From Acidobacteriota bacterium (lineage in GTDB: Bacteria > Acidobacteriota > Thermoanaerobaculia > Multivoradales > JBCCEF01), in contig JBCCHV010000040.1 of assembly GCA_039028635.1 (NCBI GenBank), forward strand, positions 1-61,405: a stretch of DNA of 61,405 nucleotides. The letters run 5' to 3'. The notes beneath the pieces were generated by a model. The model had not been told where the DNA came from. It ran no database searches and saw nothing but the letters and a program-made list of their open reading frames with translations. The translations under genes were made by a program, and so were the position numbers. Position 1 is the stretch's first letter, and each line of letters begins with the position of its first letter. Of the stretch, positions 26,075 through 34,121 are shown in pieces.

Positions 26075-26132
26075 CAGGCGACTCCTCGACGTCGGGGAAG
26101 GGCGCGGAGACTCATGTCGCGGCGGAGAAGCA

Positions 26133-28340
26133 TCAGCATTCCTCCGGGATCACCGGCACCGGCACCCGTGGGGTTTCCGGCGGTTCGGGGTCATCGCGCT
26201 CGCCGGTGAGAACGTCGAGAGGTACGGCGGGTCCCGCCACCACCGACACGCCGATTACCCGGGGCAGCTCGAGGCCGGACAGCTCGAGGCGCTCGATGGC
26301 GCCGCCGGAGCCGTCACCCAGCGTCAGCTCGAGGATCGAAGCCACACCATCAACCCGGCTGACGGCGCCGAGCACCTCGCCCGCTTCGATGGTCTTCTCG
26401 AGGGGCCAGCCGGTGCCCTCGAAGCCGCCCACCAGCGGCGACAGGAAGCGCCGAATCGCAACCTCGCCGCGGTCGAGAACCGGCCCCTGTTCCCGTCCCG
26501 GGGCGACCTCGAGGCCGACCGTCACCCACAGGTCGCGATAGATCGGTCCGCGCACGTGGATCTCGGTGGTGATCAGGCGACGCGGCTCGAGGTGACGGCA
26601 GATGGCGTCGAGGAAGAGACGGTCCGGGGCCGGCGTCTCCGGCTGGATGCGGTCCGTCAAGGGAACCACCAGCACCGTCAGGGCGCCGTCCGCCGGACTC
26701 TCCGGCTGGTCGGGGTGAAACAAGGGCAGAATCTCGACCCGGCCGAGGTCGACGCCCGGCGTCTGCCAGGTGATCTCGCGAAAATCTTCGCGGCTCACCA
26801 AGCGGTCGCGGTGGCGCAGGCTGCGCGAGATGCGGAACTCGGCCTCGTCGACCGTTTCCGGGTCATCGCCGCCCCACGCCGGGACCGGGTTGTGGACCAC
26901 CAGACCGGCCGGCAGAGCCGGTCCTTTGTCGATCGCGCCGATGCCCACCATGCCCTGGCTACCGCCGCCGTGGGCGTAGCGGGCCACCAGCGTGGCACCG
27001 CGCGGCGGCCGGGCGCCGTGGCTGCCGTTGCCGAAGCGCAGGGTGCCGCTCGCCGCCTCGAGGGTGAACACCCGAGGATCCCCTTGGGGAGACTCCGGAG
27101 AGGCGAAGCGCGGGCTGCGCGGCGGTACCTCGGGAGGTGCTGCGGCGAGGTCGTCGATGGCGCTCCAGAGCTCACCGTTGACCGACAGCTGAAGGGTCTT
27201 CGGCAACACCGGCGCGTGCACCAGCCGTGTCTCCTGGTCGGGCTCACCGGTTCCCGACGGCAGTTGCTCGGCCTGGACCCAGCGGCGCTGTGCCGCCAGC
27301 GCGCCGTTGATCCCCAGCCAGCTGAAGCGGGTGGCGAGCTGGTCGCCGGTCTGGGGCGGTCGAATGCGGATCCAGGTGACCAGGCGAGCCTCGTCTTCGC
27401 TGTCCGCCAGGCTCGGCGGCAAGTCGCCGACGCCGGCCTCCAGGGGATCGAGCTCTTCGCGGTAGGTGAGCTCCTCCTCGCCCGGCAGGCGCAGCTCGAC
27501 GGTTCCCGGGAAACGCAGCAGATCGCTGCTCGGGCGGGCTTCCAGCAGGCGATAGCGCAAGGCACCTGCAGCGGGCTCGCCGGCGGGGAGCTGGGGGAGC
27601 TGGAAGGTGAGACCGCCCGCTCCCTCCGTCTCCTTGCCGCCGGCCGGCAGGCGAACCGCCTCCTCGTCGAGGGCGGGCATCGAGGCGATGGTCAAGATCT
27701 GGTGCGCGATGGCGCGCCGGGCCTCGCCGGGGTCGTCACCGGGGCGCGCCAGCAGGGCGAGCCACAGGCTGCCGTCGACGGTGTCGCGGGCGAGGTCCAA
27801 GGTCGGCAAGGTGACCCCCTGAGCGGGCGTTTCAAAGGGCCGCGTCTCGTAGTAGTCGAGCTGCGATCCGGCGACCGCGAGATCCTCGTAGAGGCGGCGA
27901 TAGAGGGTGTCGACGCTGCTGCGCTGGCTCTCCGGAATCGGCGCCTTGAGGTAGATCCGGCCGACGATCGGCAGCACCGTGAGGGCGTGCTCGGTGCGAA
28001 AAGCGACCTTGCCGGCGGTGATCTCCTGCTCGGCGGCGAGGGGCACCGGGCTCAGCGGTCCGCGTGGGCTGGCGAAGGCCACCAGGGTGCTCGCCGCCCG
28101 TGCCGCCTGCAGCTCGATGCCGAGAAGCTGGAGGAACTTTTTGCGGTTGCGCTCCGGGATCAGGTTGGCGCGGTAGATCAGGCTTTCGGTCATGAATCCG
28201 AAGAGCTGGATCAGGGTGACGCCCGGGTCGGAGTCGTTGAGGTTGGTCCACTCGGGGGTGTGGAACGGCACCCGGGCGAGGGCCTCGCGCACCAGCTCCC
28301 GCTGGCTGCGGTGATCGATCTGCGGAACGGGCAAGGGCAT
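26133..28340 (-). CDS. Baseplate assembly protein gpJ-like (Afp11-like)
   Basis: This 735-residue protein matches the TIGR02243-type putative baseplate assembly proteins related to P2 gpJ and T4 gp6. The N-terminal marker is WTNLNDSDPGVTLIQLFGFM, followed by ESLIYRANLIPERNRKKFLQLLG. A central gpJ motif is present (GGDDPETVDEAEFRISRSLR then DRLVSREDFREI, near residues 490-530), and the C-terminus is beta-rich. In contractile tails this protein dimerises to form the inner baseplate ring (wedge). It lies 25 bases after gp25 and before gpI, the canonical order. Length and motifs are normal for the eCIS version. Confidence 0.92.
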   Translation of the reverse strand: MPLPVPQIDHRSQRELVREALARVPFHTPEWTNLNDSDPGVTLIQLFGFMTESLIYRANLIPERNRKKFLQLLGIELQAARAASTLVAFASPRGPLSPVPLAAEQEITAGKVAFRTEHALTVLPIVGRIYLKAPIPESQRSSVDTLYRRLYEDLAVAGSQLDYYETRPFETPAQGVTLPTLDLARDTVDGSLWLALLARPGDDPGEARRAIAHQILTIASMPALDEEAVRLPAGGKETEGAGGLTFQLPQLPAGEPAAGALRYRLLEARPSSDLLRFPGTVELRLPGEEELTYREELDPLEAGVGDLPPSLADSEDEARLVTWIRIRPPQTGDQLATRFSWLGINGALAAQRRWVQAEQLPSGTGEPDQETRLVHAPVLPKTLQLSVNGELWSAIDDLAAAPPEVPPRSPRFASPESPQGDPRVFTLEAASGTLRFGNGSHGARPPRGATLVARYAHGGGSQGMVGIGAIDKGPALPAGLVVHNPVPAWGGDDPETVDEAEFRISRSLRHRDRLVSREDFREITWQTPGVDLGRVEILPLFHPDQPESPADGALTVLVVPLTDRIQPETPAPDRLFLDAICRHLEPRRLITTEIHVRGPIYRDLWVTVGLEVAPGREQGPVLDRGEVAIRRFLSPLVGGFEGTGWPLEKTIEAGEVLGAVSRVDGVASILELTLGDGSGGAIERLELSGLELPRVIGVSVVAGPAVPLDVLTGERDDPEPPETPRVPVPVIPEEC

Positions 28341-28365
28341 GGCGAGGGCCTCTCTGGATGCGGGG

Positions 28366-28755
28366 TCAGCCGGCCAACGGGACGTTGAGGTCGAGGCGGT
28401 CGGCGACGCCGGTGGCGATCAGGCGGTAGTGGATGCTGGCGATGGCGGCCTGCGGATCCTCGGAGTGGGGAGCGACCTCGACGGACTCGAGCTCGATGCG
28501 CTCCTCCCAGCGTCCGAGGGCCTGGACGATGCGCTCCTGGATCAGGCGGTGGGTGGCCGGATTGTTGGGTTCGAATAGAAAGCGCTGCAGACCGCCGCCG
28601 AACTCCGGCAGGAGAATGCGCTCGCGGTTCTCCGTCGACAGAATGACGCGGATGTTCTGGCGCACGTTGGCCTCGCCGGACGACCAGGCGAGGCGGCCGT
28701 CGCTGCCGATGTGGGGCGGAAAGGCCAGCCCGCGGCTGGGGCGCGGACCGCTCAC
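28366..28755 (-). CDS. Baseplate wedge protein gp25-like (GPW/gp25, Afp9-like)
   Basis: This 129-residue protein has the GPW/gp25 pattern: LAFPPHIGSDGRLAW, VRQNIRVILSTENRERILLP, and FGGGLQRFLFEPN, with the conserved glutamate-arginine pair EFGGG preceded by RERILLP. It nucleates sheath assembly on the baseplate in contractile systems. The start is a GTG whose GTGA overlaps the TGA stop of the preceding gene, indicating translational coupling. Longer readings of this frame extend into the neighbour's coding sequence and are not credible. Length is typical for the family. Confidence 0.92.
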   Translation of the reverse strand: MSGPRPSRGLAFPPHIGSDGRLAWSSGEANVRQNIRVILSTENRERILLPEFGGGLQRFLFEPNNPATHRLIQERIVQALGRWEERIELESVEVAPHSEDPQAAIASIHYRLIATGVADRLDLNVPLAG

Positions 28756-30440
28756 GAGTCGTTCCTCACCGGAATCGGCAGGCAGATCTTGAAGAACGGC
28801 AGCCACCAGAAAATGATGTTGAGGAGCTGCACGAAGATCTGCAGCAGGATGAAGGCGACCAGGGTGATGATCGGAATGGAGAGGGAGCAGATCATGCCGA
28901 GGCTCCAGGAAGGCTCGTTCGGAGACACGCCCTCTTCGAGCTCCGAGACGGTGGCCGCCTGCACCTGCTCGACCTGCTGGCGCAGCTTGTTCGACATCAG
29001 CACGGCAACGCCCTTGGGAAACTTGCGCAGGCCCTTGAGGCTGGTGTCGAGGGGCATGCGGATGGTGAGCGGGCGGGTCGGGGCCTCGGGATCGAAGAAG
29101 GGCGCCAGGCGGAAGGGCCGCGTCGGTCGGCTGACCGTCGGCGGCGTGAAGCGCCGGCAGCGCGGCCGGCGGTAGACGCAGCGGGCGCGGTAGAGGGAGC
29201 CGTCCGCCTCGGCCGAGGCGGCGACGGCGCGGGCGGCCGCGCTGGGAGCCCGCCCCGGCGTATCGTCGGCCGGCTGCGGCCGGGCGTCGATGCTGGCGAA
29301 GAGCCGGTCGCGTAGCTCGCCGCCGTGCACCACCGCCACCGCCGTGGCCTCGATCTGGGCCCGGCTCAGGGCCGGCGGAATGATTTCCGGGTCGGTTGGC
29401 TCGGGCTCGCGCAAGCCGAGCAAGACGTCGCGCTGGGCGTCCGCCCGACGGATGCTCTCGCGCCAGGTCACGCCGCCGGGGATCACCGCCCCGAGGCAGT
29501 TCCAGACGGCGAGCTGGGGGGTGTCGAGGTCGGCTGGTGAGGCGCTGCGGATGGCGGCCGCGAGGTCCGGCAGGAGGCGGACGAAGGCATCGGCGAAATC
29601 GAGCAGCAGAAAACGCAGGCTCTCGCGCGCCGCCGCCGAAGGGATGTCGTCGTCGAGGCCGGTCAAGATCCCGAGACTCTGCAGAGGTCCGGCGGCGAGC
29701 TCCGCCTTGCGCGGGTCGTCGAGCTCCGCCAGCGGATCGGTGGGCGCTGCCGGAGGCTCCGCCGCGGCAGCCTCCGCCGCAGGAGCCGCTGGCGCCGCGG
29801 TCTCGTAGAGCTCGCGGCCGGCGACCGGCACCAGGCCGGCCCACAGGCGACGCTTGCCGCCCTCGAGCTCGAAGGGCAGGGCAAACAGCGGCAGCTCTTC
29901 CTCACCCTCGGTGAGGTCTTCGAGGGCGCTGGCGGCGAGGCTTTGCCAGCGGCCGCCGGAGCGGTCCCCGATCCAGGCCTGCTCGTCGAAGCTGGTGGCG
30001 TCGTCGGGGTCGAGGTCGCGGCCCGGCCGCGGCACCAGGCGACGCATCACCCAACAGGCCTTGTCCTCTTCGGCCGGGTCGACGCGGCGGTCCGGCAGCC
30101 CGGCGCGGCGGCACACCAGGCTGGCGGCGAGCAGGTAGAAGCGGCCGTGAGCCGGCTGGAAGAGCTTGAGAAGCTCACCCAGGGAAGCATCGTCGTGGTC
30201 GGCCCAGCCGGCGCTCGGAGTTTCCCAGGTCTCCGGCCGGGCGACGTGCTCGGCGACCTCCGCCGGCTGCTCGCCGAGCAACGCCATCAGGTCTTCGAGG
30301 AAGCTGTCCGAATCGAAGCGCAGCAGAGTCGGTTGACGGAAGCGATCGCCGCCATTGGTGTCGCCGATCGATTCGTCCGCCGACGGAAGGGTACGGTCCC
30401 ACAGGGGCGCAGGAGCCAGCCACTCGCTCGCGTGGGTCAT
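28752..30440 (-). CDS. eCIS protein with hydrophobic C-terminal hairpin, unknown function
   Basis: This 562-residue protein lies between the spike gene and gp25. I do not recognise a named family. The N-terminal 170 residues look globular (LLRFDSDSFLEDLMALLGEQP, GRFYLLAASLVCRRAGLPDR). A linker rich in Ala/Pro (AAPAAPAAEAAAAEPPAAP) follows, then a helical part (SLRFLLLDFADAFVRLLPDL). Near residues 380-450 the protein becomes Arg-rich with YRARCVYRRPRCRR. The last 50 residues hold two adjacent hydrophobic segments (LSIPIITLVAFILLQIFVQL, IIFWWLPFFKICLPIP). The chosen ATG at 30440 has GAGG 8 bases upstream and follows the spike gene's stop. A hydrophobic hairpin in a baseplate-region gene could contact a membrane or line the tube; this is inference. 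Confidence 0.55.
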   Translation of the reverse strand: MTHASEWLAPAPLWDRTLPSADESIGDTNGGDRFRQPTLLRFDSDSFLEDLMALLGEQPAEVAEHVARPETWETPSAGWADHDDASLGELLKLFQPAHGRFYLLAASLVCRRAGLPDRRVDPAEEDKACWVMRRLVPRPGRDLDPDDATSFDEQAWIGDRSGGRWQSLAASALEDLTEGEEELPLFALPFELEGGKRRLWAGLVPVAGRELYETAAPAAPAAEAAAAEPPAAPTDPLAELDDPRKAELAAGPLQSLGILTGLDDDIPSAAARESLRFLLLDFADAFVRLLPDLAAAIRSASPADLDTPQLAVWNCLGAVIPGGVTWRESIRRADAQRDVLLGLREPEPTDPEIIPPALSRAQIEATAVAVVHGGELRDRLFASIDARPQPADDTPGRAPSAAARAVAASAEADGSLYRARCVYRRPRCRRFTPPTVSRPTRPFRLAPFFDPEAPTRPLTIRMPLDTSLKGLRKFPKGVAVLMSNKLRQQVEQVQAATVSELEEGVSPNEPSWSLGMICSLSIPIITLVAFILLQIFVQLLNIIFWWLPFFKICLPIPVRNDS

Positions 30441-30450
30441 CGCGCCGTCC

Positions 30451-31158
30451 TCACCAGATGTTGCCGGCACCGGGGGTGTAGGAGGTGCCGATCACGGAGT
30501 TGGAGATGACGACGTCGGCTTGCACGACGCCGTTGAACTTCGACATGCCGGCATTGACCGTCACCATGCCGGCGTTGATCTCGACGGTGCCCGCCTGGAC
30601 GTTGACCTTGGATGCGGCTTGCACCGTGACGCCCGCCGATTCGAGGGTCACCGCATTGCCCGCCGAGTCTTCGATGTGGACCTTGCCGGGACCGTCCGAG
30701 AGCTTGAGCTTCTGGCCGCCAGGGGTCTCGAGGGTGAGGCTCTCCTGGCCGTCGGCGTCGTCGAGGGTGACCTTGACGCCGTTGCGCGAGCACAGCACCT
30801 TCTTGTCGTTCTGGCCTGCCGAGTCCATCGACTCCGGTGGCGCGTCGACACCGTTCCAGAGGGCGCCGACGACGTAGGGGCGTCGCGGGTCGCCGGCCTC
30901 GAAGGCCACCAGCACCTCGTCTTCGACCTCGGGCACGAACCAGGAGCCGCGCTCGCCGCCGGCCATCAGGGTGGCGAGGCGGGCCCAGGCCTCGTAGGCC
31001 TGATCTTCCGCATCCGGCGACCAGGGCAAGCGGACCCGAACCCGGCCCTGGCCGTCGGGGTCGGCGATATCGGTCACCAGAGCGGTGTAGACCCCGAACC
31101 AGCGGCTGCAACGGGAGCGCTCGGCGAGCATCTCGTCGAAGGGCGTGGCGACCAGCAT
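30451..31158 (-). CDS. Baseplate spike protein gpV/gp5-like (Afp8-like)
   Basis: This 235-residue spike protein opens with a gp5/gpV OB-fold (residues 18-108: GVYTALVTDIADPDGQGRVR, LPWSPDAEDQAYEAWARLAT, FVPEVEDEVLVAFEAGDPRR, PYVVGALWNG). A beta-helix-like repeat region follows (ESLTLETPGGQKLKLSDGPG, VHIEDSAGNAVTLESAGVTV, VNVQAGTVEINAGMVTVNAG). It is expected to trimerise as the membrane-piercing needle. The ATG overlaps the TGA of gpD by one base (TGATG). No PAAR gene follows, which is unusual for Afp-like clusters, so the spike may end in its own C-terminal tip (SYTPGAGNIW). Confidence 0.93.
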   Translation of the reverse strand: MLVATPFDEMLAERSRCSRWFGVYTALVTDIADPDGQGRVRVRLPWSPDAEDQAYEAWARLATLMAGGERGSWFVPEVEDEVLVAFEAGDPRRPYVVGALWNGVDAPPESMDSAGQNDKKVLCSRNGVKVTLDDADGQESLTLETPGGQKLKLSDGPGKVHIEDSAGNAVTLESAGVTVQAASKVNVQAGTVEINAGMVTVNAGMSKFNGVVQADVVISNSVIGTSYTPGAGNIW

Positions 31159-32246
31159 CAGGCGGCCCTCCCGAGGGCCGGGCGCTCGACCTCGAAGGTG
31201 CTGCGGAAGCCTTGCGGGCCGAACTGGTGGCGCACGGCGCAGACGTAGTAGGCACCGTCGAACAGTGGTCCGAGGCCGGCCACCTCGACGTGGGTCGCCA
31301 CCTTGAGGCGGGCGTCTCCTTCGGCCACGCCATGACCGCTGACGAAGCGGCGGGCGGTGGCGCGCATCTGGGACTCGGCGATGGCGCGGGCTTCTTCGCT
31401 GCTCAGGGGGACCGAGTGCACCAGGCGCTCGGGGCGGTCCCCGAAGCTGTCGGAGAGGACCTGGATGCCGCTCGAGCCGCCGGCGAGCTCGCCGCTGATG
31501 GCCTCTTCGGCGACTTCTTCTTCAATGCCGGCCTTGGCCCCGATGTCCCAGCCGCCGACCGCCAGACGAGTGCGCTGGTGGGCGAGGTCGGCGCTCAGGC
31601 AGAGCTCGCGCAGGCCCTCGCCATAGGTCAGCGTGACGTCGGCGCCGGCGCGGCGGCGGCTGCGGGCCTGGGCGAAAAGGGCATCGCCTTCGACCCAGAC
31701 CTCGGCGTCGATGGCGCGGGCGCGGTCGCGCAGAAAGGCCAGGTCGCTCTGATTGACCTGGGCCAGGGTGCGGTAGGTCGGGCCGTCGACGTCGATCTCC
31801 GGTCGCAGCCCGTGGTCGCCGGCGATGCGCTCGAAGACATCACCGTCGCCGACGTCCTCGAAGGTGCGGGTGCGGCGCACCATGCGCAGGTCTTGGCAGC
31901 GATCTTCCGCCAGCACCCGCAGCTCCGGCGAGCGGCCGCGGGGGTACTTGCCCTCGAGGGCGGTGATGCGGCCCTCGAAGATCGCTGCCTCGGCGTCGCC
32001 GTCCCCCATCACCACCGCCAGCGGCTTGCCGAAGTCGAAGCGCTCGCGGTCGAAGTAGAGATAGTCGAGATCTTCCCCGCGGCTGCCCCAGTTGCCGAAG
32101 GTGGCCTCACAGCTGAACAGGCCGGAGGTGGTCTCTTCGACGCACAGGGCGATCAATCCCTGCTCGAGGCCGGTGACCTCTTCGCCGTCGACGAACAGCC
32201 GGGGGCGAGCGGCGTAGTACGGTGCCGTGGTGCCGAGGTCGGCCAT
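31158..32246 (-). CDS. Baseplate hub protein gpD/gp27-like
   Basis: This 362-residue protein resembles phage late-control protein D and T4 gp27, the trimeric hub that joins tube and spike. Visible family segments are YYAARPRLFVDGEEV, IFEGRITALEGKYPRGRSPE, LRVLAEDRCQDLRMVRRTRT and FERIAGDHGLRPEIDVDGPT, followed by NQSDLAFLRDRARAIDAEVW. The ATG at 32246 has GGAGG 9 bases upstream and lies one base after the stop of the small MSVIINE gene. Its TGA overlaps the start of the spike gene. Length is typical, and the gene order hub then spike is canonical. Confidence 0.92.
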   Translation of the reverse strand: MADLGTTAPYYAARPRLFVDGEEVTGLEQGLIALCVEETTSGLFSCEATFGNWGSRGEDLDYLYFDRERFDFGKPLAVVMGDGDAEAAIFEGRITALEGKYPRGRSPELRVLAEDRCQDLRMVRRTRTFEDVGDGDVFERIAGDHGLRPEIDVDGPTYRTLAQVNQSDLAFLRDRARAIDAEVWVEGDALFAQARSRRRAGADVTLTYGEGLRELCLSADLAHQRTRLAVGGWDIGAKAGIEEEVAEEAISGELAGGSSGIQVLSDSFGDRPERLVHSVPLSSEEARAIAESQMRATARRFVSGHGVAEGDARLKVATHVEVAGLGPLFDGAYYVCAVRHQFGPQGFRSTFEVERPALGRAA

Positions 32247-32247
32247 C

Positions 32248-32427
32248 TCACCAGGCCTCCAGGCGCCGGCGTCGGCGCTCCCGTTGCTCGCTGGCGTCGG
32301 CAAGGTCGGTGCTGGTGATCGGCACCTTGCCCTGGGGACCGCTGGGTGGCGGGCCGGGGTCCGCTCCGGGCGCCACCGGTGGCGCCTCGGCGAGGGAGAC
32401 TTCGAGCTCGTTGATGATCACGCTCAT
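32248..32427 (-). CDS. Small eCIS protein, MSVIINE type
   Basis: This is a 59-residue open frame starting at ATG with the sequence MSVIINELEVSLAEAPPVAP and ending in an Arg-rich stretch (RERRRRRLEAW). Small proteins that start MSVIINE-F/L-E and end with charged helices recur in eCIS clusters between the LysM/tube adaptor and the gpD hub, which is the position here. It ends one base before the gpD start. The first 12 residues look like a beta strand, the middle is Pro/Gly-rich and flexible, and the end is helical and basic. A structural linker or chaperone is likely, but its role is not established in what I can recall. Confidence 0.85.
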   Translation of the reverse strand: MSVIINELEVSLAEAPPVAPGADPGPPPSGPQGKVPITSTDLADASEQRERRRRRLEAW

Positions 32428-32442
32428 AGATTCGGAGGGTCC

Positions 32443-33639
32443 TCAGCGTCGGCGGAGCTTGGCGTCGAAGGCAGCGCCGGCCTTGGCCTGGGCGCTGGCG
32501 GCGACGCCGCCCTGGGTTGAGCTGGTCGAGCCGGAGGCACCGGCGGAGAAGGAAGCACTGCTGCTGCTGGAGAGATCGAGGCCGGCGTTGGGGGATCCGC
32601 CAGCGCTCAGACCCAGGCCGGCACCGAGTCCCGCTCCAGCACCGAGGCCCGTCCCGGCACCGAGGCCCGCTCCAGCACTCAGGCCGGCGCTGCCGCCGAG
32701 GTCACTTCCGAACCCGCCGCCGCCGGTGAGACCGCCGCCGAGGCCGGCTCCGGCGCTGGCCGAGAGACCGCCGCCGAGCCCGGCACCGAGTCCCGCGCCG
32801 GCCGACAGGCCGCCGCCGGCACCCAGTCCCGCCGCCGCGCTGGCGCCGGCGCGCAAACCGCCACCGAGGCTGGCCGAGGCGTCGGCGGAGAAGGAGGCTC
32901 CGGCCGCCAGGTCGCCTCCGATGGCGGCGCTCAGGGAACCGCTCACGCCAGCGCTGGCTCCCAAAGAAAGGCTGGCGGATGCCCCGAGGGAAGCGTCGAA
33001 GGCGGCGCCGGCCTGCAGGTTGCGCGGGTTCTCGATGCCGTTGGCGGCGGCGAGGGCGGGCCACTGGTCGCCGCCCAGGTCTTGGGCGGTCTGGCCTTCG
33101 CGAGCCGGCTGCGCCGGCGCCGTCGGCGTGCCCTTGCCCTGGGCCTGATTGGCCTGCTGCTTGCCGAACTCGAACTTGATCTCCTGCCGCGACAGGCTGA
33201 CGGAGACCTTCGAGCGCAGCGGTCGGCCGTCTTCGGAGAAGTACTCGAGGGTCTCGTCCAGCGAGTCCATGACGCCATCGAAGAGGAAGGAGCCCCAGTG
33301 GAATCGCACCCCCGGCGGCGCCGTCGGCTTGTTGTTCTTCTTGCCCGGGGTCATGAAGAAGGCGACCTGGCGGGTCAGGCTGGTGACGTCCTGGGTGCTC
33401 TGGCCCGGGGCGCTGGCGTCGAACCAGAGATCGAAGGTCAGCTTGGTGGTGCCGGTGCCGACGAACTGTTGCGGCGCGCCGCCGCTCTGGTCGCCGGAGG
33501 CGTTCTGATTCGACAGGGTGACCTTCAAGGACTCGGGATTGAACTGCACCTTGACCTTCTTCTTGCCCAGCACCACCTGTTGCTTCTTGTCCCAGGTGAT
33601 CTCGCGCAGCTCGGCCTTGACCAGTTTCTCGGGGATCAT
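32443..33639 (-). CDS. CIS tube/LysM adaptor protein with Gly-Ala-Ser tail (Afp7-like)
   Basis: Residues 1-175 match the CIS tube initiator (gp53-like/Afp7) family: VKVQFNPESLKVTLSNQNAS, KLTFDLWFDASAPGQSTQDV, VRFHWGSFLFDGVMDSLDET. Residues 180-214 form a LysM-like module (EGQTAQDLGGDQWPALAAAN, GIENPRNLQAG) that helps join tube to baseplate. Residues 215-398 are an unusual low-complexity tail made almost only of Gly, Ala, Ser and Leu (GAGLGAGLGGGLSAGAGLG-type units). The start overlaps the stop of tube 2 (ATGA). The tail has no counterpart in the typical family length of about 220 residues, so it is a fusion or expansion. Its role is unknown; a flexible or silk-like surface extension is a guess. 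Confidence 0.88.
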   Translation of the reverse strand: MIPEKLVKAELREITWDKKQQVVLGKKKVKVQFNPESLKVTLSNQNASGDQSGGAPQQFVGTGTTKLTFDLWFDASAPGQSTQDVTSLTRQVAFFMTPGKKNNKPTAPPGVRFHWGSFLFDGVMDSLDETLEYFSEDGRPLRSKVSVSLSRQEIKFEFGKQQANQAQGKGTPTAPAQPAREGQTAQDLGGDQWPALAAANGIENPRNLQAGAAFDASLGASASLSLGASAGVSGSLSAAIGGDLAAGASFSADASASLGGGLRAGASAAAGLGAGGGLSAGAGLGAGLGGGLSASAGAGLGGGLTGGGGFGSDLGGSAGLSAGAGLGAGTGLGAGAGLGAGLGLSAGGSPNAGLDLSSSSSASFSAGASGSTSSTQGGVAASAQAKAGAAFDAKLRRR

Positions 33640-34121
33640 CCATCACCTCCCGAGGCGACCCGCGACAGGCACTCGTAGGCAACCTGCATCTCCTCGATCG
33701 CCACCGCGCCGTCCTTGGCGTTGAGGGTCGGGGCCTTGAGCTTGATCGGCAGGCAGCCGGTGAGGGCGAAGCGCACATCGGCCTTGCCGTCGACCTCGTA
33801 GGCGCGCTGGCCGCGGTTCGACAGCATCAGGATCTCGCCCGAGGCGCGCACTCCGTGGCCGGCGGTCTTCTGGACCTCGGCGAACCAATCCCAGAGGCCG
33901 AAGTCCTGGGTCATGCCGCGCTTCAAGGTGAGCTGGCCGTAGCTCACCGGGCCGAGCAGGTGGATCGGCCGTCGGTTGTTGCCGCCCTCGCGGATGGTCT
34001 TGGGAGCGAGCTGCACCTCGAGGCCGCCGACCTCCGAGAACTCGGCATCGCAGATCGGCTTGCCCTTCTCGTACTCGAGGACTACCCGGAAGTTGAAGCT
34101 GGTGAAGGGCAGGATGGTCAC
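33636..34121 (-). CDS. Inner tube protein 2 (gp19-like)
   Basis: This 161-residue protein has the contractile-tail tube fold pattern: FNFRVVLEYEKGKPICDAEF, SEVGGLEVQLAPKTIREGGN and LTLKRGMTQDFGLWDWFAEV. It ends with APTLNAKDGAVAIEEMQVAY, the typical tube closing segment. The start is GTG, in a GTGA overlap with the stop of sheath 2. A second tube paralogue in the cluster is normal for Afp-like systems, where one copy makes most of the tube and the others act near the baseplate. It lies directly before the LysM adaptor, consistent with a baseplate-proximal tube (Afp5-like). Confidence 0.92.
   Translation of the reverse strand: MTILPFTSFNFRVVLEYEKGKPICDAEFSEVGGLEVQLAPKTIREGGNNRRPIHLLGPVSYGQLTLKRGMTQDFGLWDWFAEVQKTAGHGVRASGEILMLSNRGQRAYEVDGKADVRFALTGCLPIKLKAPTLNAKDGAVAIEEMQVAYECLSRVASGGDG

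Noticed and set aside
28366-29844. 492-codon version of gp25
   Set aside because: Only the last 129 codons match gp25; the remainder is the shadow of the neighbouring 562-residue gene.
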